Shown in pieces: positions 1 to 12,757 of a DNA stretch of 64,000 nucleotides. This stretch comes from Paramecium octaurelia (lineage: Eukaryota; Ciliophora; Oligohymenophorea; Peniculida; Parameciidae): the NCBI GenBank assembly GCA_905182995.1, contig CAJJDP010000164.1:124001-188000 (forward strand), read 5' to 3'. The position numbers were made by a program, and so were the translations under genes. Every line of letters begins with the position of its first letter. Within the stretch, counting starts at the first letter, position 1. The notes below the pieces were generated by a model. That model saw only the letters and a list, made by a program, of their open reading frames with translations. It was not told where the DNA came from and did not search any database.

Positions 1-878
1 TATTTCTGATTCTAATTGCAGTCTTGACGGGATAGACTTAGGAATTGACTTGCCCTCGGCTTCTAATTCTAGGACTTTTGTCAGTACTGATTCCTTAAGT
101 TATTTCTGCTTATTCAATTTAAGATAAGGTTGTATTTCATATGCTATGCATAGTTTCCTCAATTCCACAGTTTCATTTTAGAAGGTTTGTGTAAAATAGG
201 AGTTCAACTCATTTTCCTTTGCATCCCTAGGAATGTTTTCTACAAAGATCGAATAATCAGATGCCAAGATGGCTGCGTCATCCAATTCCATTGCTATTTT
301 ATTGATGTGTCTCCTATAAAGTAGAGTAGTAAATAGGATGCAAATGAGAGAGATGAAATTCAAAAGGCTTCGGATATTGTCCAACTATCTAGAAGTAGTG
401 AGAAACAGTTACCCATCATCATTGGTAAGAGAAAATTCGTTGAAAAAATTTAACTAGCATTTGTCGGTTCTACTATCGTCTAGGTTATCACACCTATGTC
501 CTTGCATGTTGATGTATATGTTGTATCCACAACTTATAGCTCTGCATTAATTGCAATATTGTACATATACTAAAATATAATGACACCGGAGAAGACAAGG
601 AAATCAAAATATAATGCAATTCCAGAACCATTGAAACTGAATTCTTTTCGAGATGAACATAGAGGTAGTTCTTCTATTACGGTGGGCAATCCACAACATG
701 GACAAACATTGGTTTTGTCCAGATCAATATTAGGATCAGTTTTAGCAAATTTGGTTGCAGCAGCATGCATCAATGCAATGTCTATTTTGGGAGGTCTCTG
801 AAAATCATTATAGATGGCTTCCATTTGCTATTCTTCATTTTGGGTGACTCCGATCACCTACAATACTTAATTTAGCAT
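1..878 (-). CDS. TMEM63/OSCA (CSC1)-like membrane protein, N-terminal part
   Basis: The gene runs off the left edge, so only the N-terminal portion is present. The start at 878 is the first Met of the open frame. One 20-nt intron (454-473) restores a continuous frame. In order I see a short Cys motif (CPCCGLP), a first hydrophobic segment (IALYFDFLVFSGVIIF), a luminal/extracellular loop, a second hydrophobic segment (LLNFISLICILFTTLLY) and then ASDYSIFVENIP. That last motif resembles the opening of the RRM-like cytosolic domain of the TMEM63/OSCA/CSC1 mechanosensitive channel family. The remaining ~60 residues are charged. Family assignment is by motif memory only. Another polytopic ciliate family cannot be excluded, because the ion-conducting C-terminal half is outside the window. 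Confidence 0.55.
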
Positions 879-1058
879 TATAATATAAATAACTAATTTT
901 GCAATTCAGAAAAAAATAATATCATAAAATTAAGAATGAATGTTTATCCCAAATATAAAATTATTTAGTTGCTAAAATACGCACTATTTCATTTTATAAT
1001 GATTATTTAAGAATAATTTAATATTTTAGTGCGTGATTAAAGATTTATTTTTAACTTA

Positions 1059-3465
1059 ATGGAATTCGTGACTGCTCTTGTCTTCATCTTCATAGCTTGT
1101 GCATGCGGGATAGCCTGGGCCATCTTTAATTGGATGGCAGTCCACAAAATCGAAATCCATCACAAACACGAGGGATTGAACGAGAAGCTCTAAGGAGATT
1201 AATAGGAGAAGATAGAAACTCTCTTGGAAATTGGAGAACATATCACAGATGTAATACTCGTTATTTAATGAGCAAGGGAGCCAAAGCCTTCCTGAAAGAA
1301 GAGTACACAGATTGCAGTGTGTTTATCGCCATTATGGCAGTAGCATTAATAGTATGGAAATTTATATATATATTACTCAGTTTGTGTCTCCTTGGTCAAC
1401 TTTGGCATTTGTATTGGGTGCTGCCACTTCAATGCTCTGTGGATATTTGGGAATGGCAATTGCCACTGCTGCAAATTACAGAACTGCATTTTGTGCAATC
1501 ACATCATTATCAGATGCCTTTCAAGTATACTACAATCAATTACCTTATTTAGATGGCCTATAGAGGAGGTTGTGTTATGGGATTCCTTTTGGTTTCCATT
1601 TCCTTGTCAATTCTATCCTTAATTATTATCATCTACAATAGTGTTTTGGTGAAGGATAACAATCAAGAAGATCTGATAAGCATGTTTGATTACGTGGCTG
1701 CTTATGGTTTAGGTGGTTCTACTTTTGCCTTATTTGGTAGAGTGGGAGGTGGTATTTATACAAAGGCTGCTGATGTTGGAGCTGATTTGGTCGGTAAAGT
1801 GGAAAAAAACCTTCCTGAAGATAGTCCTAAGGTACTCAACGTTATTATCTTAGAATCCTGCTACTATTGCTGATAACGTGGGTGACAATGTTGGAGACAT
1901 TGCAGGCATGGGAGCTGATCTATTTGGATCATTCGCAGAATCAACTTGTGCTGCTTTAGTTGTCTCTTCTACTCAATTAAGGGTTATTACTGAATAGGGT
2001 CCCATTATTCACATAGGTTAATTGATGTACCCATTAATGGTATCTGCTTTCGGCATTATTATTTGTATTGCTGTTTCTGGATATGCAGTATTTATATAAA
2101 AAGTAACTCACATAAACAAAATTGAATCATCTCTTAAATTACAGTTATTGTTATCAACCTTGGCATTGTCACCAATACTTGTTGGAATTGCTTATTGGTG
2201 TTTGCCTTCTGATTTTGTAATGATCTCAGCCACCTTTGAGATAGAAATTGGATCTCTTCAACCGTGGCATGCCTTAGTCTGTTCATTAATGGGATGTAAT
2301 GCGTTAATAATACTATTTTAGTATGGTCCGGATTGCTCATTGGGTATTTCACTGAGTATATGACATCGCATTCTTATACTCCAGTTAGAGAAGTAGCCAA
2401 AGCTTGTGGCACAGGGGCTGCAACAAATATCATATATGGATTGGCTCTGGGATACTTATCTACAATTGTTCCTATTGTTGCAATAGCCCTGACAGCCTTA
2501 TTGTCAATGAAGTTGCTGTCCTTTTATGGGGTTGCTTTGGCTGCTCTAGGTATGTTATCCAATCTCACAATTGGTTTGGCAATTGATGCCTATGGACCAA
2601 TTTCAGATAATGCTGGAGGTATTGCTGAAATGAGTGAATTGGGAGAGGATGTCAGAACATCTACAGATGCTTTGGATGCAGCTGGTAACACCACGGCAGC
2701 CATTGGAAAGGGATTTGCTATTGGATCAGCAGCCCTTGTTTCCCTATCCCTCTACGGAGGTTACTTGACTAGAATTTAAACTTACAACAAGAACGGAGTA
2801 TACCCCTATGCTGAAGGAGCTAAGATTGATGATCCAATCATATTTGCAATGTTATTGATCGGAGCAATGTTGCCCTATGCCTTTTCTGCTTTCACCATGA
2901 AATCAGTTGGAAAGGCTGCTCTTCAAATGGTTGAGGAAGTTCGAAGATAATTGCATGAACACCCTGGTATCTATGCAGGCACAGAAGAGCCAGACTTCAG
3001 GGCATGTATTGCTATATCGACAAAGGCCTCATTAAAGGAAATGATACCACCTGGATTGCTGGTAAGTATTCCATATAAATTATTCTAGGTGATTGTGACT
3101 CCAACTGCAGTGGGATTGTTATTTGGACCACAAGCTGTTGCGGGTCTATTACCAGGTGCTCTGATTAGTGGAGTGTAGATGGCTATATCTGCTTCGAACA
3201 CAGGTGGAGCATGGGATAACGCTAAAAAGTACATTGAGGCTGGGTTCTATAAGAACGATTTAGGAGAGGTCAAGAAGAAAGGGTCTGATGAACACAAGGC
3301 TGCAGTTATCGGTAATCAATTCTTAGCATTCTAGGTGATACTGTTGGCGATCCTTTGAAAGACACGTCAGGGCCTTCATTGAATATTCTTATTAAACTTA
3401 TGGCTATTTTGTCATTAGTTTTGGCTGAAACATTTTGTAAGACTGGCTGGTTGTATAAAGATTGA
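1059..3465 (+). CDS. K+-dependent H+-translocating inorganic pyrophosphatase
   Basis: A membrane-bound pyrophosphatase hydrolyses PPi to pump protons into acidic compartments (acidocalcisomes, contractile-vacuole system or vacuoles). The model is 741 residues, the usual family length. Seven introns are removed: 1251-1276, 1352-1380, 1525-1552, 1832-1853, 2296-2321, 3062-3088 and 3312-3334. Diagnostic motifs are [10 protein letters not shown] near the N-terminus, the PPi/Mg2+ site [11 protein letters not shown] followed by [29 protein letters not shown], and [10 protein letters not shown]. The Ala and Gly in the last motif are the signature of the K+-stimulated type I class (Lys and Thr in the K+-independent class). 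Many glutamines are TAA/TAG. It ends at TGA after GWLYKD. About 15-16 hydrophobic segments are expected; most are visible. Very secure. Confidence 0.97.
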
Positions 3466-3540
3466 TGTTATTAAATTGTAGCTTTTTCAATTGGATTTCA
3501 TAATAAAATATTTAATGAATAAGTTTATTTATAACATTTA

Positions 3541-3900
3541 ATGAATTCTAAATATTTCTCACCAAAGGCCAATTAACAATTCTTTGAAAGCTTCCTCAGA
3601 TCTCCCAGAGAGGTTAAACTATATCGAATAAGATTTGATTCAATTTTTAATGAGTATTTGCATAGGAAGGCAGATCATTTCCAATTGGACCCAATTATGC
3701 AAACAAATATAACAGATCAAATAAAAGAAAAGGTTGAGAAGAGAAGGAGGACCTATGAAAAGAGACACACCTCTACTTAATTAAGTCCGCTTGCTCATTT
3801 TCATATTCAGCCAAGTCCTTAAGTAAAAAACATGTAAAGACATATTTCGAGAGGTAAGCGAACCAGATTTGATGTATAATTAAATTAATCATATATGTGA
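3541..3900 (+). CDS. hypothetical small protein, 119 aa
   Basis: An intron-free frame from ATG at 3541 to TGA at 3898-3900. It starts 75 bp after the pyrophosphatase stop and ends 24 bp before the MetAP2 start. The middle is rich in Arg, Lys and Glu (EKVEKRRRTYEKRH) and probably helical. The C-terminus is basic with Ser/Pro. No signal peptide, membrane segment or known motif is seen. TAA/TAG codons fall where Gln is acceptable. Not recognised. Confidence 0.6.
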
Positions 3901-3924
3901 AATATTTTTATTAATAATTAATTT

Positions 3925-5424
<1,500 letters not shown>

Positions 5425-5528
5425 ATTAATATATATCACATTATCTATAAATGCTTAGAATAACTTTTATCTCTCTTGACATAACAATAAAAATGTTTGT
5501 ATATTTTAATTATAATTAATATACTTAA

Positions 5529-7382
5529 TCACAAATCTTCCTTCTTTACAAAACTACTGTTGTCTTCTATAAACTTAGCCAATGCTTCAGCTGTTCTTTC
5601 TGATTAATACTTTATCTGTTCTGGTTTATCTTGTCCTTTCTTAAAGAATATCAAAGTAGGGAATCCCTTGATCTCAACAGCACTTGTCTAATGATTAGTC
5701 CAATCCATCTCAGCAATTAGCACATTCTAATTGTCTTTCAAATTCTAAGCAAGTGTTTTATATGATTCTGCCATAGCTTTGCAATGTCCACACCAAGGAG
5801 CAAAGAACTTTACCAATACATCTTATTTGCTATTCAAAACAACATGATCAAAACTTTCATTTGTTAATTCAATAACTGTGCCTTCATTCTTAATCTCACT
5901 GAATTCAAGCTTCTTCTTTTCTGCACTCTCAATTTTACCCAAATTTCTTTCTAAGAATGATTTCATTCCTTAAAAAGACCTATCACCCTCATACTCCTTC
6001 CTTGTCTTAGTGTCACCTTCTTATTTAAATAGATATAAAGTAGGATATCCTTCAATGGGAATATCATCAAATTGATTTTCTGTGTGATCTACCTCAGCAA
6101 ATACTATATCATCCCTATTTAATTCCTTAGCCAATTTCTCAAAAGTTGGTGCTAAAGTCTAACAATGACCACACCATGGGGCATAGAATTTAACAAACAC
6201 ATGTCTATTATTCTCAGATACTTATTCTTTGAAATTCTGTGTTGTCAATTTATGTACTTAACCATCACCCTTTATTAATCTTGCTAGTCTCTCCGCTTCT
6301 CTTTTTGGTGCTGTTACCTCTTCTATTAAAGTGTCAATAGCCTTCTTTAGGGTTCCAACTGAATCATCATTAAAAGTTGTAGTAGTTGTTGTCTTTGTAC
6401 TAATTTATCTATTAAAATATTTACTCGTAATCATAGTAATAGATTGTCTTTTCAGCAACAGGGCTTTGTTTAATCAAATATTCAAATCTTCTATTGCACA
6501 ATTCAAGACTTGGGTCTATCATCACAAATCTAGTTGAATTAGCATGTGATTCAGCTACGTATTTAAATCTTTTGTAAAGCACTGTATTTCTTTATCCTGC
6601 AATTCCAATCAAAGGAATCTTATCATTTTCGGACTTCATGAATTCCTCCTCATTCAAGGAGAATACAAGTGGATAACCTTTTGTTGAGATGAATTCTGAT
6701 AAGCCATCTAATTCGCCATCATAATGAACTGGCTTCTCTAGATCCTTATTTATCAATGTGTATTTGTGAGGATGGTTTTAGCTTAATGCAGCATTCTCTA
6801 CTATTCCAAATTTAACCTATAAGTGATCCAAACTCAAAGTTGATAAGTCATCTTAATTGTATACATATTTCAGCACTGCAATGTTTGATCGTTTCAAGAA
6901 CAAATCAATCTATTTGAATTATAAATGTTAAAGGTACCTCTTCTTCATTATATAGTTTTGTAATAGGTTCATAAGCATGTTACAAAGCAAATTCAAATAA
7001 TATTTCTAAAGAGTCTGAAGAATTTGGAAAGTCATTTACCAGTCCATTCCTGAACAACTTCAATGTTGGATAAGCATTGGCACCATATTTAGTTGCCAAT
7101 GATTTACTATCTTAGACATTAACTTCTCCTAATACGAATCCGTACTCCTTTAATCTCTAAGCCAATTAAATGAACACTGGTTTCAGTTTTTAGCTGCGAT
7201 TTAATAGATATTCAATACCAGTATCCACAGGTGTCAATGTAAAATTTGACCAATAATCTTGGATGTGCATCCAAGGCTTATTAGAAATTTCTACGACTTA
7301 ATTGCAATATTCCATCGACCTCTGGAATTTGTTCTGTTGAAATAACGAAAAAGGTTAGTGCTAGTAATAAAAGGAATTTCAT
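5529..7382 (-). CDS. protein disulfide isomerase with three thioredoxin active sites
   Basis: An ER oxidoreductase of 591 residues. Introns: 7194-7218, 6910-6937 and 6400-6424. Residues 1-16 are a signal peptide (MKFLLLLALTFFVIST). The first thioredoxin domain carries CGYC at about residues 52-55; its last Cys codon is rebuilt across an intron. About 300 residues with redox-inactive thioredoxin-like (b/b') character follow, then two further domains with WCGHC motifs (FYAPWCGHC and FFAPWCGHC). The protein ends KKEDL, a KDEL-type ER-retrieval signal. The order a-b-b'-a-a' with a leading CGYC is unlike canonical a-b-b'-a' PDI. ERp72-type proteins also have three active sites but with two at the front. 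Confidence 0.95.
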
Positions 7383-7508
7383 GTTTTTTTTAAATATTAA
7401 ATTTTTCTTGCGTGTATTTTGCTGTTAAAATGAAGAATTTTCTAGATTCTTTATAAGCTAATAAATTAAATAAATAAATTTTATATTCATTATTACAAAA
7501 CCATTTTT

Positions 7509-9150
7509 TCAAACTTTCTATTAGAGTTACCCCTTCATGTTTTTTTACTATTGCTCCTCTTAATCTATTAAATTAATTAATTGTATACTTTTTTTCAATT
7601 TTGGCTGGATTTGATACATTTTAATTTGATTGCTATGAGGTATGTCGTCCTCTTCATTAACATTGTAATCATTCTCTTCTAAGATGCATTCCTACTTTTA
7701 AACTTTCAATGATTAACTCTACTATCTTGAAGTAGACGAATTCTATTCTTCCCTTTGTATGTCTGCTGTATTGGATTTGCTCCTCATCTAAGGAGTTACA
7801 CTCAATGGGGAAGTAATGGATTGATTGAGCTCCTGTCCCATTAAGGGTGTTTTGGCGTACAATTAAGAATTCTTTTTGTACCTTGGGTAAGTGTCAGCCC
7901 TTTTAAATATAATTGAAATTTACAATATTAATTTATGATCAGCTTATTTCTAAAACCATGGATGTTGAAGAGCTAATTCAGAACTGATTCTCAAATCTGG
8001 ATTCTTTTCGAGTAATGACTTCAATAGATGCACTGCTTCTTCGCTGAGAGGTTGATTATTAATTAAATTGAATTCTATCTAACAATGGTAGTTCTTCATC
8101 ACGATCTCATCATATGACTTAGCTTTGAATGGAGATTGACCAGTCAACATGATGAACATCAGCACTCCGGCACTAAAAATGTCAATTTTGAAATCATAGA
8201 TTTCATCTTGAAGTAACTCAGGAGCAACATAGCCAGGAGTTCCACAGCGTTTAAACATGTAATCGCCTTCGGGATTGTAAAAGTCAGCCAGTCCAAAATC
8301 TGCGATTACCAGATCAGCTATATCCTTTTTGGATCTTAATATCAAGTTCTCTGGCTACATTATTATCACCCTTTCATTACCTTTATATCTCGATGCAGCA
8401 CTCCTAAGGAATGGATATAATCAATTGACTGCAATATTCTAAACATTATGTGAGCAACTGTTTTCTCGTCGTACACCTTGCCCTTCATTTGGTTAAACAA
8501 CTCTCCTCCTTCGAGCAATTCGCACACCAAAAATATATAATTGTCGTTTTCAAACACTTCATATAATTTTATTACACCCACAAAATCCATTTTCCTCATT
8601 ATTGATAATTCTTTGATGAGAGCTGGCTAGACATTTATAAATTTTATCTACCTTATCAACTCTGATGTCTTAAAATTTGAGCTTGTCAAAGGCCTTTACA
8701 GCATACATCGAGTGATCACTCTTTTTGGATGCACTGTACACCTTGACTTATTCGATAATGCTTTACCTTTGCGAAATTCCCCTTCCCAATTAATTTATTT
8801 ATAGTGTAGACATTGTTGAACCCTTTCTAAACGCAGAATGATTTCAAGGAATCATACCACATTCCCTAAGCTTATTCATTGTGAGTGAACAACTCAACTG
8901 ATTTTCGATTCTTTGTCAATTTAAAACCTGTATTTTTAATCTTCTCCAGGGTAACATTTTGAAGATCTATATATTTCTTCGAACAAGCCAATTTTCCATC
9001 CTAAATAAAGTAGTTGCTCTCCTTTTAAATTCCCAATTTCGAATTCTTCATCAGCATTCCACTAATTATTGGATCTGATGCTTAAATTACTTCTTTCATC
9101 CATAAATTTGATTTTTGATCATCGAAAAACGAAGCTTTTGGTAAATTCAT
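7509..9150 (-). CDS. serine/threonine protein kinase with N-terminal PH-like domain
   Basis: 513 residues, introns 8742-8766, 8627-8651, 8355-8380 and 7900-7923. Residues ~30-108 look like a PH domain (SGMLMKNSK at the first strand, MWYDSLK in the closing helix). The kinase domain follows (~114-375): glycine loop GKGNFAKV, VAIK-type lysine in MYAVKAF, catalytic loop HRDIKPENL, metal-binding DFGLADF, and CGTPGYVAPELL with a CAMK-like substrate lobe. All catalytic residues are present. The ~130-residue tail is rich in Ser, Gln and Asn with no clear domain and no EF hands, so it is not a CDPK. The PH domain implies phosphoinositide-dependent membrane recruitment; that is inference. Confidence 0.9.
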
Positions 9151-10620
9151 CAATACTTTTTTTAAATTTGTAAAATCAATTTATTCAATAAATAATTTGC
9201 GTCTAATTATGATTAAATCTTGTTAAATACACATTTAATTTCTCCTTTAAATTATATCATTTTTTAACATTCAATTAACCCTATGCTCTATTAGCTACCA
9301 TTTTTAATTTTCTTTTTCATTCTAAAAAACAGGATCTTAGACAATTCCCATACCTATAGATATTTATTGTATTTTTAATTCACAAATAAAGTTTTCATTT
9401 AGCGGATTCAAGAACCAAGTTATGATCAAAATATTAAATTTATAACAACGAAAGAGAAGAAATAGATGGATTCTTTAAAAATTGAAATGGATCTAGATTT
9501 TCTTGAATATTTATAAATCTAATTAATACCATTAATTAATTGAGCAAATGAATTCATTTATGGTAGATTATCTATTATATTATTTTCTTAAATTAAAGCT
9601 AACATTGACCAGCCCTCTTATAGATTATTTTATCTAAAATAGGAATAACATCATTCTCTTAAGCATCTAATAGTGTTATTGCATTTTTCAAATTATATCA
9701 TTCCAAAATAAAGATAAATTAGGACATATTTAAAAGCTTGGAATGAATAAATCTGTCTGGATAAGCAATTATTAATGAAATTTATTATTTAAGATGAATA
9801 ATATTTTAACCCATATGGATTTAATAAGCTCTTTAATGAAGTTGCTATATATTTATAAATTATTGACTAACTTTTGAATCTATGAAAATAAATTATAAAG
9901 TATTAATATAAAATAAATTTTTGGATTCTTAAATTAAGATATAAATGATTTGTTAAAGGAGAGAAAATCAATAGACAATATTTAATTGATTATGTTAAAT
10001 AGTAAATTTTTAGTAATTCATTTAGTACTTTAAATGAAAGAAATTAATTCATTTATAAATAAAATATGGCAATAATAAGTATGTCAGCTGCATCTATATA
10101 AATAAATAATTTTTCGTTAAAATTTTCTAAAACAATTCCTATTCTTATTTAAGAAGTTCTAATTTATGAAAAAAAAGCCTTGAAAAAAAAAAGCTAATAC
10201 TTATATTCATAAGTGGAGATGCAGTAGTGATTAAATAGATTTTGAATTAGGAAATATAATATTATCTGGTTAATAAAGAGATAGATGTAGTAGATGAATA
10301 ATTAATCAAGTAAGGTAAAATGATTAGCAATAGAGAAATGAATAAATGAGGAGAGAATCAAAAAAGGCAAAATAAGCAGACAATAGAAAATTAAATAAAA
10401 ATTAGATATTTAGGATTTTAGTATAAAAATAACTATTTATTAGAAAATCCTTATTGATATTTAAAAAAAATAGTAATTCTTGGCTTTTGTATTATGAAGG
10501 GATATTCAAAGCCTTAAATAATTGGAGTAAATTATAAGCAAGTTTAGGAAGTCTAACTGTAGAACAAATTTGATTTGAAATGGTGATTTTGAAATATAAA
10601 TATATTTATTAATTTATTTA
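9151..10620. other. gene-poor, A/T-rich spacer with degraded coding traces
   Basis: 1.47 kb without a supportable gene, large for this genome. Minus-strand stretches around 9560-9900 read like protein in short pieces (for example ITLLDAQENDVIPILD and KIIYKRAGQCQLQF), but the frame changes and TGA stops intervene. Plus-strand pieces near 10200-10260 (KWRCSSDQIDFELGN) are similar. No start codon, intron pattern or known domain ties them together. Best read as remnants of one or two decayed genes plus ordinary spacer. Confidence 0.45.
9560..9900 (-). pseudogene. possible decayed coding fragment, family unknown
   Basis: On the minus strand two adjoining frames carry protein-like sequence that would follow one another if the frame shifted once: about 45 residues containing FQAFKYVLIYLYFG, then about 40 containing LLDAQENDVIPILDKIIYK. 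Neither has a plausible start, no short GT...AG intron that I could find joins them, and TGA interrupts. Composition is more coding-like than the surroundings. Could also be chance in A/T-rich DNA. Confidence 0.3.
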
Positions 10621-10884
10621 ATGAATTTAAGGTTGATGCTGGGTATGGCATCTAGATTGATAAGTGCATCTAGACCTTTGACTTGGATGCAATACCCATA
10701 ACTGCATTTATATGCAAATCTGTTAAGTATGGGTTTCGCGAAGCCTATATTGCCTGATACTTCAATATTGACAATCAGCACTTTCAGACGAAAGCCTGCC
10801 AAGCTTAAGAAAGCCAAAAGAAAGCAAAGAAGAAAGAAAATCAAGCGAATGAATAAAGCCAATAGAGAGAGACGTAACTATTGA
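10621..10884 (+). CDS. small basic protein, possibly mitochondrial ribosomal mS38 (COX24/AURKAIP1-like)
   Basis: 87 residues, no intron. The first ~35 residues are hydrophobic/Arg-containing and could be a mitochondrial presequence. The last ~35 are extremely basic (RRKPAKLKKAKRKQRRKKIK). A short protein with such a Lys/Arg-rich C-terminal helix is the layout of the COX24/mS38 family, whose tail inserts into small-subunit rRNA. The match is by composition and layout, not a precise motif, so a nucleolar or other RNA-binding protein remains possible. Confidence 0.65.
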
Positions 10885-10938
10885 GTAAATATTAAACACA
10901 TATAAATATTATTGTACTTATATCTAAATATAAATTGA

Positions 10939-11585
10939 TCAGATTTCTAGACGCTTTTCACTAACATAAATTCCATCTAAGAATTGTCTGATATCCTTAT
11001 TCTTGACAGCACAAGCTTAATGAATAAGTGCACAGGTGAGTGAAACATTGTTCAAATCATTACCTTAGAGTGTCAAGACATCTAAAGGGTGTATATTATT
11101 ATTATAATACTCTTTTCTTCTTGTTCATTTCTTGTGATTGTGACTCCTGGAAGACATTTGATTGTTCTGATGATCTTTTCACCAAGGAAATTCTTGATTT
11201 CAATTCCCAAACCCTTATCTAAAAGATTGATAATGATTGGAAAGTGAGCATATGCCAACACCATCTTGAATTTATAACCAGTGGTCACACCTCTAATCAT
11301 ATTTTTGATTGAGGAGGCAACTGAATTAACTTGGCATCTTTATTTTCTATATGATTGCCACATTCTAACACTGACTCTAGACTTGGAAGCATTAGTTTTC
11401 TTGTTCACTTTTTTTTACACTTAGATATCTAAAGCAGCATGTTTAAAATTTTTAGTCAATTCACCTCTTGGTCCTAATATTCATTAAATTGCACTATTAC
11501 CTTTTACTTTGACCTACTTGGACTTGGCTGTGATTTCAATCTTCTCAGGAATTGCAACATGCTCCTCAGTCAGGATGTATTTCAT
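10939..11585 (-). CDS. 60S ribosomal protein L9 (uL6)
   Basis: 196 residues after two introns (11474-11500 and 11082-11110). The sequence starts MKYILTEEHVAIPEKI, has VKVKGPRGELTKNFKH after the first splice, and contains MIRGVTTGYKFKMVLAYAHF and the uL6 signature LPGVTITRNEQEEK. The end, DIRQFLDGIYVSEK, is also typical. It supports the ribosomal stalk-base/P-site side of the large subunit. No departure from family length. Confidence 0.96.
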
Positions 11586-11756
11586 ATCTTTTAATTCTTT
11601 TAATTAAATTTTTGAAGTCTCAACCCGTAATATTAATTATTACGATCATTATACTACAAGAGTATTTTGATTGTGCATCTTATAAACAATCAAAAGTGGT
11701 ATCCTACCTTTACATACAACTCGGTATCACCAATATCTAAATTTAAATTAATTATT

Positions 11757-12538
11757 ATGTCAAATTAAACTAACCTCATTAGGGATCTAATAGAAAAGCT
11801 AACCCAACAACACAAGGACTACAAACTATTTAAATAGCTCATAAAAAGATAGAGTAAGGCTCTTGAATCATATAACAACGAAATGATTTAAATTAGCCGC
11901 TAATTTAATAGTGATCTATTTAATGGAATCCATTATCATATGTCTCACTTTTAAAGCGACTTATAAAATCAATACGCTCTACTCAAGGAACTAGGCAAAC
12001 ACTTTTATGAAATTAAATAGGAAGTATTGTTCTGTATTTAAATTAGGCGCAATATTATTCCAAAAATTATACTAAATTTGAATCAAAACTAAATTCTACT
12101 TCGAATGCTTTTGATGAAAACTCCTTGAAACTCAAACAAACACTCTAAGAAACAACTAATTTCTGGGCTCAGAAATAAGAATACTCAGTCATCAGAATAA
12201 ATGACATGTCTAATAAAGGAGAGGAAATCATCAAAAAAACTAATAGTTTAATTTATAAATTTTCAGAAAAACATCTATTCTTCATTGACAATTACAAAAC
12301 ATGCTCTGGTAGAAAAAGTAGAAATTCATCTTGTAATCGAACATCCAGTTCCATGTAGTCTGCTTTGAAATCAAAAGAAACAACAAATATTTATTAAGAC
12401 AAAAGCATCGACTAAACTAATTGTTTTTAAGTTGGATAATCAATTCAGGATTTTGAATCTGATTTTAATACTTTGAGTATTATAGAAAAAGAATAAAGTT
12501 AACTAGAAGAGAGACGCAACTTAAAAAGATGGACTTGA
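11757..12538 (+). CDS. hypothetical coiled-coil protein, 252 aa
   Basis: One 23-nt intron (12024-12046). Residues 1-~160 are long amphipathic helices rich in Gln, Lys, Glu and Leu. A Ser/Arg patch follows and then an acidic tail (IQDFESDFNTLSIIEKE). No signal peptide or membrane segment. The helical N-terminal half could be a BAR-like or tethering domain, but I see no motif that proves it. Divergent neighbour of uL6, with about 170 bp between the two starts. Confidence 0.75.
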
Positions 12539-12757
12539 ATTTCATTAGAAACTTTACATATATATACTAAATTCAATTTTATACTGTTTAGAATTTTTAA
12601 ATTCAAAAGAACGATTATTTCTAGAATTCTTATAATTTATGAAATAAAAATGAATTCAATCTAATCTGCTTAATTATTTCTCCTTGTTACTGAATTAGAT
12701 TATAAAGTAAGCCAAATTTCTAATTTAATTATTAATTATTATATCGAAGACTATACA

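Noticed and set aside
1130-1552. Internal alternative frames in the pyrophosphatase region
   Set aside because: They arise only if the 26-29 nt introns are read as coding. The conserved protein appears when they are removed.
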